NCBI RefSeq assembly: GCF_001655675.1
Contig: NZ_LYRP01000006.1
Span: 1 to 64,000, forward strand
DNA: 64,000 bases
Direction of reading: 5' to 3'
Source of the DNA: Mangrovibacter phragmitis
GTDB taxonomy: Bacteria; Pseudomonadota; Gammaproteobacteria; Enterobacterales; Enterobacteriaceae
Below the pieces are notes generated by a model. It saw only the letters and a program-made list of their open reading frames with translations, was not told where the DNA came from and ran no database searches. The translations under genes were made by a program, and so were the position numbers. Below, one piece after another: positions 55,675 through 63,119 of this stretch (position 1 is its first letter; every line of letters starts with the position of its first letter).

Positions 55675-56712
55675 TTATATGTGGTGCCCGTAACGCTTTG
55701 CCAGCACGGCATGAATTTTATTCGTGGCGGCATCCATGCGGTCATATCTTTCCTGCCAGACATCACGGGGTTCATTGGCAAACACCAGCCGCCACATTTT
55801 TTCCGGGTTATTGGCGGCACTGATACTGACCGGGTCTGCGGGGTCTGGCCGGCAGGCGTCCAGTACCTCCCGGGGCCAGCGGGGGATTTTACCGGTTACG
55901 CAGGTGATATAACGCCAGACTGATGCTTCCAGACTTAATGGTAGTGTCAGCGGGAGAAGCAGCCACTCCAGCCGGGATCCCATATACAGTAAATTCTGCC
56001 AGCAGAAGATAAATCCTTCTTTGCGGTCTTCTGCTGGCGGGCAAAACATAATCAGCTCGGCCAGTTCCGGCACCACATCCTCTTCCATATAACAGCGGAT
56101 AAACTCCCAGTATTCCAGCGTGGTGGATTTATCGGTACAGACGCCCAGGCTGAAGGTTTCCAGTACCGTTTCGCCATCGCTATCCAGAATATGGCCGCGA
56201 ATGGACCAGTCATTGAGTATCCCGGGTTCTTTATCCTGAGTGAAATAGATATCCTGCCAGGGAACGGTTAATACGCTGCCATTGGTCCGGAAAACATACA
56301 CCATCTTACTTTTACGGTTAAAACGGATGGGGTAGTGTGTCCATTTAAACCACTGCTTCAGTAAAAAATAACCGCTGAGAAAATAAAAAAAAGACATGAC
56401 CAATGAACTAATAACAATGTCGATAATCTTATCTTTTGTTTCTTTTTCGGACACAAAAAAACAATGGTATAAAACATAAAGATGTATGGAAACCAACATA
56501 AAAAATAACAGGGCGAAAAGCCCTGTGTCGCCCCCTCCTTTATGAAATTTATCCACCGTTTCCAGGTAAGTGGAATTAATACGAATAACCGACTGCTCGT
56601 TATTAAAAAAACGGACTTTGGCTGGCCTGCCCTGGTGCAGCCGGTGGTGTTTTTCTGAACGGTTCAGCGGGCGGTTAACCTTGTAAGGCTGGTACAATCC
56701 GTATACAGACAT
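55675..56712 (-). CDS. Putative T6SS immunity protein, copy 2 (DUF6708-like)
   Basis: The 345-aa middle paralog. It is nearly identical to copies 1 and 3 except for two blocks: the membrane region around residues 72-115 (HLYVLYHCFFVSEKETKDK followed by IIDIVISSLVMSFFYFLSG), which is unique to it, and the third membrane segment (LLLPLTLPLSLEASVWRY), which it shares with copy 3. It also has FCWQNLLYMG and NEPRDVWQERYD where the others have FCLQ and NESHDAWQEKYD. The variable membrane part is the likely specificity surface. Its start has AAAGGA upstream, inside the duplicated effector tail. Confidence 0.72.
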   Translation of the reverse strand: MSVYGLYQPYKVNRPLNRSEKHHRLHQGRPAKVRFFNNEQSVIRINSTYLETVDKFHKGGGDTGLFALLFFMLVSIHLYVLYHCFFVSEKETKDKIIDIVISSLVMSFFYFLSGYFLLKQWFKWTHYPIRFNRKSKMVYVFRTNGSVLTVPWQDIYFTQDKEPGILNDWSIRGHILDSDGETVLETFSLGVCTDKSTTLEYWEFIRCYMEEDVVPELAELIMFCPPAEDRKEGFIFCWQNLLYMGSRLEWLLLPLTLPLSLEASVWRYITCVTGKIPRWPREVLDACRPDPADPVSISAANNPEKMWRLVFANEPRDVWQERYDRMDAATNKIHAVLAKRYGHHI

Positions 56713-56758
56713 CTTCAGTCATCCTTTGGGGTAATGGTGGGCAGGTTGTGCTGCATTG
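56713..56758 (-). repeat. Spacer carrying a copy of the effector 3' end (before copy 2)
   Basis: Same structure as the spacer at 55629, with two substitutions. The mini-frame again ends with the effector tail ITPKDD and TGA, followed by AAG and the ATG of copy 2. This indicates duplication of a unit made of effector tail plus immunity gene. Confidence 0.8.
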
Positions 56759-57796
56759 TTATATGTGGTGCCCGTAACGCTTTGCCAGCACGGCATGAAT
56801 TTTATTCGTGGCGGCATCCATGCGGTCATATTTTTCCTGCCAGGCATCATGGGACTCATTGGCAAACACCAGCCGCCACATTTTTTCCGGGTTATTGGCG
56901 GCACTGATACTGACCGGGTCTGCGGGGTCTGGCCGGCAGGCGTCCAGTACCTCCCGGGGCCAGCGGGGGATTTTACCGGTTACGCAGGTGATATAACGCC
57001 AGACTGATGCTTCCAGACTTAATGGTAGTGTCAGCGGGAGAAGCAGCCACTCCAGCCGGGATCCCATATACAGTAAATTCTGTAAGCAGAAGATAAATCC
57101 TTCTTTGCGGTCCTCTGCTGGCGGGCAAAACATAATCAGCTCGGCCAGCTCCGGTACCACATCCTCTTCCATATAACAGCGGATAAACTCCCAGTATTCC
57201 AGCGTGGTGGATTTATCGGTACAGACGCCCAGGCTGAAGGTTTCCAGGACTGTTTCGCCATCGCTATCCAGAATATGGCCGCGAATGGACCAGTCATTGA
57301 GTATCCCGGGTTCTTTATCCTGGGTGAAATAGATATCCTGCCAGGGAACGGTTAATATGCTGCCATTGGTCCGGAAAACATACACCATCTTATTTTTTCG
57401 GTTAAAGCGGATGGGGTAGTGTGTCCATTTAAACCACTGCTTCAGTAAAAAATAACCGCTGAAAAAATAAAATGGGGATGTGACCACAGAGAGGATAACA
57501 ATATCAATAATGGTACCCTTTATTCCCTTGGTAGGCAGGAAAAAGGAATGGTATAAAAAATAAATATAGATAGAGACCAACATAAAAAATAACAGGGCGA
57601 AAAACCCAGTGTCGATCCCTCCTTTATGAAATTTATCCACCGTTTCCAGGTAAGTGGAATTAATGCGGATAACCGACTGCTCGTTATTAAAAAAACGGAC
57701 TTTGGCTGGCCTGCCCTGGTGCAGCCGGTGGCGTTTTTCTGAACGGTTCAGCGGGCGGTTAACCTTATAAGGCTGGTACAATCCGTATACAGACAT
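56759..57796 (-). CDS. Putative T6SS immunity protein, copy 3, effector-proximal (DUF6708-like)
   Basis: The 345-aa paralog closest to the effector, starting 2 bp after the effector stop. It is a mosaic: its first membrane block (IYIYFLYHSFFLPTKGIKG followed by TIIDIVILSVVTSPFYFFSG) equals copy 1, while its third membrane segment (LLLPLTLPLSLEASVWRY) and KEPGILND equal copy 2. The rest is common to all. It opens MSVYGLYQPYKVNRPLNRSE like its siblings. As the one directly coupled to the effector it is the probable cognate immunity gene. No signal peptide; both soluble faces are likely cytoplasmic. Confidence 0.74.
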   Translation of the reverse strand: MSVYGLYQPYKVNRPLNRSEKRHRLHQGRPAKVRFFNNEQSVIRINSTYLETVDKFHKGGIDTGFFALLFFMLVSIYIYFLYHSFFLPTKGIKGTIIDIVILSVVTSPFYFFSGYFLLKQWFKWTHYPIRFNRKNKMVYVFRTNGSILTVPWQDIYFTQDKEPGILNDWSIRGHILDSDGETVLETFSLGVCTDKSTTLEYWEFIRCYMEEDVVPELAELIMFCPPAEDRKEGFIFCLQNLLYMGSRLEWLLLPLTLPLSLEASVWRYITCVTGKIPRWPREVLDACRPDPADPVSISAANNPEKMWRLVFANESHDAWQEKYDRMDAATNKIHAVLAKRYGHHI

Positions 57797-57798
57797 CT

Positions 57799-60399
57799 TC
57801 AGTCATCCTTTGGGGTAATGGCGGCAGTAAAGGCCTCGGCTTCCATAGTGTGAGTAGGGTAAATTTCTGGCAGGCGATACAGCCCCTTCTCCGCTTTACG
57901 CCAGAGGCAGGATTTCAGCCAGTCTTGAATAGCATTATCACCTTTTAATGCCATATAGATGGCTGAACTAAAAATAAACAGTACCGCCCAGGCAATACCC
58001 AGTGGCCCCAGAACCAGCCCAAACAGGGCACCAGATAACATTATTCCGCCACCGACCGCTGAAATAAAGCTGGCTGCCATTAACCCATATTCTCCCTTCT
58101 TCATATAATCGACTCCATTAAAAAAGTCCCAGCCAACAGCCACTAGTGCGGCCCTGGAGCAATACTTCACGCCTTGTTTTAGTGCAAACATGGTTTTTTT
58201 TAAAAATTCCTTACCCAGCTTACGGCGCACGATAGCTTTCAGCCTCAGGGCTTTTAAGTCGTTCAGTGCCCGCTCCACCAGTTCAAGTAAAGTGCCTGTG
58301 GCACCCACCACATTGGCAGCAAAACGGCTGCCTTTTTCCCAACTGAGTAGTTCTTTATCTCTTGCGGCGCTTTTCAGTGCGGCACCCTGGAAAATCACGG
58401 AAACCATACAGCCCCAAAAGGGCAGTGCACCGGCTGTGAGGCTGGCAATGCGGTTAATATTTGAGCCTTTCAGGAGTGCGATTTTGTTGCGGTAAGACAG
58501 AGGGAAAGCCGCAGAGGTAATATCATAGGAGGAGTGAAGCACCCGGTTTGCCTGGTGAATACGCTCGTTCTTTGGCAGTGCCGCCAATTGCCTGGCTTCT
58601 TCCCGGCCAATCAGCACGGTAAAACGGCGTTCCTGAGCTTTATCCATGGGAATGCCGCTCTGTTCCATACTGTGTAATACCTGGTCGAGGTAGGGGCGTA
58701 ATTTAGATGTTGGCACCCGGAAGTTAATATCTGTCATTTCAGCAATTTGCCGCAATGTTGCTTCAAGAAAATGTTTACGTGTGCTCTTCAGGGTCATGGT
58801 TTTTAACCCATGACCACTCCCTGCGACCATGGCGACCACCGCCAGTACGGTTTGACTCCCGGCAACTCTGTCAATAAGGCGGATAACACCACTACTGATA
58901 GTATTAAGGTAGTGTTCCATTTTCAGCGAGAAAGCTTTGCTGTGCTCTTCGGTCGCATTCTTAATGCCGTCGATTAAAGAGACCCAGGGTAATTCATTTA
59001 CATCTAACGTTTTACGGGTTGCTTCCTGTATCAGCTCTGCAACCTGGTCATTATTAAAGACCAGTGCCTGCAGAATATAATTCTCACCGCTAAAGGATTC
59101 GGCCACCAGTTTGCTGTACAACCATTGTGAAACAGGAACCTGATCCTGCATGCCTTCCAGACAATCCGTTACGCTTTGCACATAACAAAGCCCACTTTGC
59201 ACATTTGCCGTATCAAAATTATGTGAAAAGTAGTGGGTAAGTTCTGAACTGTTTAATAAGGCGAGATACATGGTTGTCATCGGCGCGACAACATTTTCGT
59301 TATAAGCGGCCACGGCGATACCAAGCTCATCTAAAAAGGCTTTTTCTTTATCCCGGTCGATATACTTTTCATAGTCGGCCCAGCGTAGCTTTACCCGCTG
59401 GTCTAAGCGGCGCTCGAAGGTTGCTGCGTTATTGCGCTTAGCTACTTCTGCTGCCTGTTCTGGGTTATCAGGTGGTAAAGGTACACCAGCAATAACCCGG
59501 GTACCCACAGCCTGTGCCATTTGTTCCTGAGTTTGGTCTTCAGACAGCAGTTCACGCCGGAACTGCGCTGTCATGGACTGTTCCAGCCCAGCCAGTGCTG
59601 AAGAGAGGGCAATTCCACGAGCGTAGTGTGGGTCTTCGGCAAAGCGTGTCTTCAGGCGCCAGGTCAGTAGATGGCTGAGTTCGCGGGTTGTTGCAATAGG
59701 GTCTGAAAGGACAACTATCGCCCCTTTGCCTTCGTAAAGCCTGTTGGCGGCCTGTAGCAGGTGCTCGCCGTGCAGGGCATGAAATTTTACAAAAGGGGCC
59801 GGGGACCAGGACTTATGGGTACACCCACGCGCTCTCGCACTGTATTCCGCCACAGTTGAGGTAAGTTGAGTGATGGGAAGCGCCTGTTTTTCTGTGCCGC
59901 TGTTTATCCATGCATCCATATCAAAACGTTGCATAGACCGGCTGCGGTATTCAGGGTCTTCATGTTGCTTACGTATCGTATCCGTCCACTCCACTTCAGA
60001 CCAGCCAAACCAGAAGACCCCATTTTTCATACCAAGAGGCCGAACGGGTAATGTAACCAGTGAAGCCGTGGCAAGCTCTCCAGGTTCGGTAATACAGGGC
60101 TTTCTTCGCCCGTCCACAATATCCAGAGGGGGAAAGTTGGTGTCTCGTAATGGGTAATAGTAACCATCGCTGGTGACATAGTAATTTATCCAGCAAGACC
60201 TGAGTTCAGACCAAATATTAAGAAAGCCTTCCCGCAGCAACCGTGCGGTATAAGTGGTTTCCCCCTTTGCCGGTACAGACACTGTTATCTCTGGTGATAA
60301 CGGCGGCAATATATCGCTCTGTTCCATCAGTGCCGGACGTACCGGCAAAATGGGCAGGCCGTAGCGAATACAAAAGTGACATCCTTGTTTTACGCTCAT
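57799..60399 (-). CDS. VasX-type (BTH_I2691 family) T6SS effector
   Basis: An 866-aa protein opening with the VasX N-terminal motif: GCHFCIRYGLPILPVR with C7 and C10, then YTARLLREGFLNIWSELRSC and YYVTSDGYYYPL. This matches VasX_N/BTH_I2691 T6SS effectors. Residues about 180-640 are largely helical. Hydrophobic segments lie near 665-690 (LPFWGCMVSVIFQGAALKS) and 745-825 (AAS-FISAVGGGIMLSGALFG region, then LGPLGIAWAVLFIFSSAIYM), as in pore-forming VasX. It would be loaded on the T6SS spike and depolarise target inner membranes. The gene ends 2 bp before immunity copy 3. No hcp, vgrG or tss genes lie in the window, so it is an orphan cargo module. Confidence 0.85.
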   Translation of the reverse strand: MSVKQGCHFCIRYGLPILPVRPALMEQSDILPPLSPEITVSVPAKGETTYTARLLREGFLNIWSELRSCWINYYVTSDGYYYPLRDTNFPPLDIVDGRRKPCITEPGELATASLVTLPVRPLGMKNGVFWFGWSEVEWTDTIRKQHEDPEYRSRSMQRFDMDAWINSGTEKQALPITQLTSTVAEYSARARGCTHKSWSPAPFVKFHALHGEHLLQAANRLYEGKGAIVVLSDPIATTRELSHLLTWRLKTRFAEDPHYARGIALSSALAGLEQSMTAQFRRELLSEDQTQEQMAQAVGTRVIAGVPLPPDNPEQAAEVAKRNNAATFERRLDQRVKLRWADYEKYIDRDKEKAFLDELGIAVAAYNENVVAPMTTMYLALLNSSELTHYFSHNFDTANVQSGLCYVQSVTDCLEGMQDQVPVSQWLYSKLVAESFSGENYILQALVFNNDQVAELIQEATRKTLDVNELPWVSLIDGIKNATEEHSKAFSLKMEHYLNTISSGVIRLIDRVAGSQTVLAVVAMVAGSGHGLKTMTLKSTRKHFLEATLRQIAEMTDINFRVPTSKLRPYLDQVLHSMEQSGIPMDKAQERRFTVLIGREEARQLAALPKNERIHQANRVLHSSYDITSAAFPLSYRNKIALLKGSNINRIASLTAGALPFWGCMVSVIFQGAALKSAARDKELLSWEKGSRFAANVVGATGTLLELVERALNDLKALRLKAIVRRKLGKEFLKKTMFALKQGVKYCSRAALVAVGWDFFNGVDYMKKGEYGLMAASFISAVGGGIMLSGALFGLVLGPLGIAWAVLFIFSSAIYMALKGDNAIQDWLKSCLWRKAEKGLYRLPEIYPTHTMEAEAFTAAITPKDD

Positions 60400-60773
60400 T
60401 TTTAATCATTCCATTTTTAAAGAGTGAACGAACAGCTTTTATGCGTTTCTGTAGTGACAGGACTGATACGGGTATCTTGCTACCTATTAAGGCTATGTTG
60501 TGCGCAACCGGTATTTATATCGCCATAGCCTGGTATTATTTCCCTGTGTCTGCGCCAGACGGCTCAACGCAAGGAATGCAGAATAACTGACTGATTTATT
60601 GAATATTCTGAAAAAATTAAAAATGTGATAATGCCGGAGAAAATAGCCGCATGCAGAAGAGGGAACGTAGGGAGTTCATGGCAATCAAGTCAGTATGAGA
60701 TAGGGTTGCTCTCGTGCCTGGGAAATAGTGCAGAGGGTATCCCGTTTACTGTTTGGGCTCGCTAAAAATAAAA
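60400..60773. other. Effector upstream region, no gene seen
   Basis: This stretch of about 370 bp between the divergently oriented effector promoter and the terminator of the next gene contains no convincing frame. The plus-strand 115-codon frame overlapping the effector start is antisense to it and unlikely. There is no vgrG, PAAR or chaperone gene here. Confidence 0.45.
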
Positions 60774-60798
60774 AACCACCCAATTTTTATTGGGTGGT
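60774..60798 (-). terminator. Rho-independent terminator after the BhsA-like gene
   Basis: On the minus strand ACCACCCAA pairs with TTGGGTGGT and is followed by TTTTTATTTTT. It lies about 45 bp beyond the stop codon at 60844. Confidence 0.88.
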
Positions 60799-60843
60799 TC
60801 GATCTGTGGGCGACTGCTTAAGCAGCAACCTCGTGCAATCCAC

Positions 60844-61053
60844 TTATTTGGTCAGTTCAGCGGTCATATGCACGCCGTTATGCACATTGGCTTCTGTGAT
60901 GTGGTAAGACGCGCCAGCCTGTTTTGCCTGAGCCGCGATTTGTGCTTCAGCGCCATCCAGAGTAGAGGCTGTAGCAGTAACGCTCTGAGCGAAAGCACCG
61001 AAAGACATAACAGAAAGAGCGGCAACTGCAACGAAAGTTTTGATAGATTTCAT
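60844..61053 (-). CDS. BhsA/YhcN-family small periplasmic protein (DUF1471)
   Basis: A 69-aa exported protein of the DUF1471 (BhsA/McbA/YhcN) family, whose members affect stress tolerance and biofilm formation. The signal peptide MKSIKTFVAVAALSVMSFGA is followed by a cleavage-like FAQ. The mature part has the short family fold ending YHITEANVHNGVHMTAEL. I use ATG 61053; the longer frame reading up to 61125 is not supported. It is monocistronic with its own terminator and lies divergent to phnF. Which of the many paralogs it corresponds to cannot be said. Confidence 0.85.
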   Translation of the reverse strand: MKSIKTFVAVAALSVMSFGAFAQSVTATASTLDGAEAQIAAQAKQAGASYHITEANVHNGVHMTAELTK

Positions 61054-61377
61054 GGTCGTTTTCCTTAAATGGTTTTGTTCGTATGGGCTGTATTGCCCTG
61101 ATGTGAACAATGATAGGCCTGCCATTTAGTGATTAAAATCAAAACAATTTGCGGATCTCTTTCAAAAAATATGAACTATATATTTGCGGTACAGAACCGC
61201 AGTAACAAGCTACATCTCCTGGCGTAACCCATCCCCCGGCTGTTCCAAATTCACCCACCCGCCATGAATTGTTCACACCGCTGTCATCTTCAGGCTTCAG
61301 GGTATTCCTGTCGTCAGAACCAGGTGGGCAGATGTTTCACCTGTGTGGAATCACTCATACCTAATGAGGTGTTGCTT

Positions 61378-62094
61378 ATGCTGGAGTTATCCAGACATCC
61401 GACCACGGTCTACCAGGCCATAGCGGCACAACTGGAACAGGAACTTAACCACCAGTACCGTACTGGTGATTACCTGCCTTCTGAGCAGCAACTGGCGGCA
61501 CGTTTTTCGGTACACCGCCATACCCTGCGACGGGCTGTGGATGAACTGGTCAATAAAGGGCTGGTTCAGCGCCGCCAGGGCGTGGGCATTCTGGTACTGA
61601 AACGCCCCTACGATTATCCCCTTCATGCACAGTCCCGTTTTACCCAGAACTTACTTGAACAGGGGAGTGACCCCACCAGTGAGCGCTTACTGGCTGTGTT
61701 GCGCCCGGCAAGCCTTGATGTGGCGGCTGCACTGGGTATTGAAGAAGGCGTTCAGGTGGTGCACCTGCGCACCTTGCGGCGTGTGAACGATGTCCCGTTA
61801 TGCGTGATTAACCATTACCTGCGCGACCTGAACTGGTGGCCGGTACTGCAGCAATTTACTCAGGGCTCTTTACACCGCTTTTTGCATGAGCGCCTGGGGC
61901 AGTCACTGGTGCGCCACCAAACCCGTATCGGCACCCGTCGCGCTCAGGCCAAAGAGTGCAAACTCCTGCAACTCCCGCTACAGGCGCCGCTGCTTTATGT
62001 ACGCACCCTGAACAAAAACACGGCGGGCGACAACGTGGAGTACTCCATCAGCCTGACCCGTGGCGACATGATTGAACTGACTCTGGAGCACTGA
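61378..62094 (+). CDS. phnF: GntR-family regulator PhnF
   Basis: A 238-aa repressor-type regulator of phosphonate genes (E. coli PhnF 241 aa). The N-terminal GntR winged HTH is YLPSEQQLAARFSVHRHTLR near residues 35-55. The UTRA-type effector domain includes AQSRFTQNLLEQGSDPTSE and ends SISLTRGDMIELTLEH. I start at ATG 61378, with GAGG 10 bp upstream; the frame extends to 61264 without a better start. It is the first gene of the visible phn operon, followed directly by phnG with no gap. In E. coli phnF follows phnCDE; here no transporter genes precede it. Confidence 0.93.
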   Translation: MLELSRHPTTVYQAIAAQLEQELNHQYRTGDYLPSEQQLAARFSVHRHTLRRAVDELVNKGLVQRRQGVGILVLKRPYDYPLHAQSRFTQNLLEQGSDPTSERLLAVLRPASLDVAAALGIEEGVQVVHLRTLRRVNDVPLCVINHYLRDLNWWPVLQQFTQGSLHRFLHERLGQSLVRHQTRIGTRRAQAKECKLLQLPLQAPLLYVRTLNKNTAGDNVEYSISLTRGDMIELTLEH

Positions 62095-62544
62095 ATGGAG
62101 AAGCAAACCGAACGCCAGCACTGGATGTCGGTGCTGGCGCACAGCCAGGACGATGAACTGGCGCGCTACTGGAAACCCCTGAATTTATCCCCTGAATGGA
62201 CTGCGCTGCGGGAACCTGAGTGTGGCATGGCTCGTGTCCAGGCTCGTGCGGGTGATACCGGGCAGCGTTTTGTGGTGGGCGATGTCACCATCACTCGCGC
62301 CGCCATACGCCTTGCCGAAGGCCTGTGCGGGTTCAGCTATGTCATGGGCCGCCGTAAAGCACATGCGGAACGCTGTGCGGTACTGGATGCCTTACTGCAG
62401 CACCCGGCATTTTACAAACTGATTCTGGAACAGGTCATCACCCCGCTGGCCGCGAACCGGGCAGAGCGCCAGCAACAGCGCGCCCGGGAAATCGCAGGCA
62501 GCAAAGTTGACTTTTTCACCCTGGTTCGCGGAGAGAACCCATGA
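62095..62544 (+). CDS. phnG: C-P lyase core subunit PhnG
   Basis: A 149-aa component of the carbon-phosphorus lyase core complex PhnGHIJ, which makes ribose-1-methylphosphonate 5-triphosphate with PhnL. The conserved GDVTITRAAIRL and GFSYVMGRRKAHAERCAVLD segments match the family. The ATG follows the phnF TGA with no gap, and its stop overlaps phnH by 4 bp. It matches E. coli PhnG in length (150 aa). Confidence 0.94.
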   Translation: MEKQTERQHWMSVLAHSQDDELARYWKPLNLSPEWTALREPECGMARVQARAGDTGQRFVVGDVTITRAAIRLAEGLCGFSYVMGRRKAHAERCAVLDALLQHPAFYKLILEQVITPLAANRAERQQQRAREIAGSKVDFFTLVRGENP

Positions 62545-63119
62545 CATTACTGGCAAGTTTCAACCGGCCTGTGGCCGATGCGCAATATGCATTTCGCCGT
62601 TTACTGAAAGCAATGAGTGAGCCGGGTGTGATTGTCACCCTGCCGCTGGAACAGGGCTGGAGTGGTCTTTCCCCAGCTGCAACAGCCGTGTTGTTAACAC
62701 TGGCTGATGGTGATACGCCGGTCTGGATTGACCCGGCCTTACACAACGACACCGTGGCAGAAAACCTGCGCTTTCATACCGGAGCACCACAAACAGCAGA
62801 CCCTGTCAGTGCCTTATTTGCCCTGGTTGACGCCCGGCAGGACCCGGCCCTGCACCGCTTTTCACCCGGCCAGGCAGACGCCCCTGAAACCAGCACTACG
62901 GTGATTCTGGAAGTACCGGGCTTAAATGGCGGCCTGAATATGCGCCTGTGGGGGCCGGGCATCAGCGAAATGCGCGCCATTGCACCGCAACTCCCCCAGG
63001 CGGCAACAGATTTCCTGCGCCACCATGCTGATACCTTCCCGGAAGGTTGTGACCTGATCCTCACCTGCGGCAACCAACTACTGGCTCTGCCGCGCACCAC
63101 CCATGTGGAGGTGTGCTGA
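62541..63119 (+). CDS. phnH: C-P lyase core subunit PhnH
   Basis: A 192-aa subunit of the C-P lyase core (E. coli PhnH 194 aa). It opens with FNRPVADAQYAFRRLLKAMS, followed by the family's VLLTLADGDTPVWIDP region and GCDLILTCGNQLLALPRTT close to the C-terminus. It overlaps phnG by 4 bp at its start and phnI by 1 bp at its end (TGATG), which shows a tightly coupled operon. Confidence 0.95.
   Translation: MTLLASFNRPVADAQYAFRRLLKAMSEPGVIVTLPLEQGWSGLSPAATAVLLTLADGDTPVWIDPALHNDTVAENLRFHTGAPQTADPVSALFALVDARQDPALHRFSPGQADAPETSTTVILEVPGLNGGLNMRLWGPGISEMRAIAPQLPQAATDFLRHHADTFPEGCDLILTCGNQLLALPRTTHVEVC

Noticed and set aside
55635-57007. Short frames on both strands inside the immunity genes, repeated in each copy
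   Set aside because: They recur only because the genes are duplicated; they are shadows in other frames.
60243-60590. 115-codon plus-strand frame across the start of the T6SS effector gene
   Set aside because: It is antisense to a strong coding start and has no family features.
61281-61314. CTGTCAT and CTGTCGT upstream of phnF as a Pho box
   Set aside because: The two half-sites are 27 bases apart start to start, not in the 11-base register of PhoB direct repeats; too weak to call.
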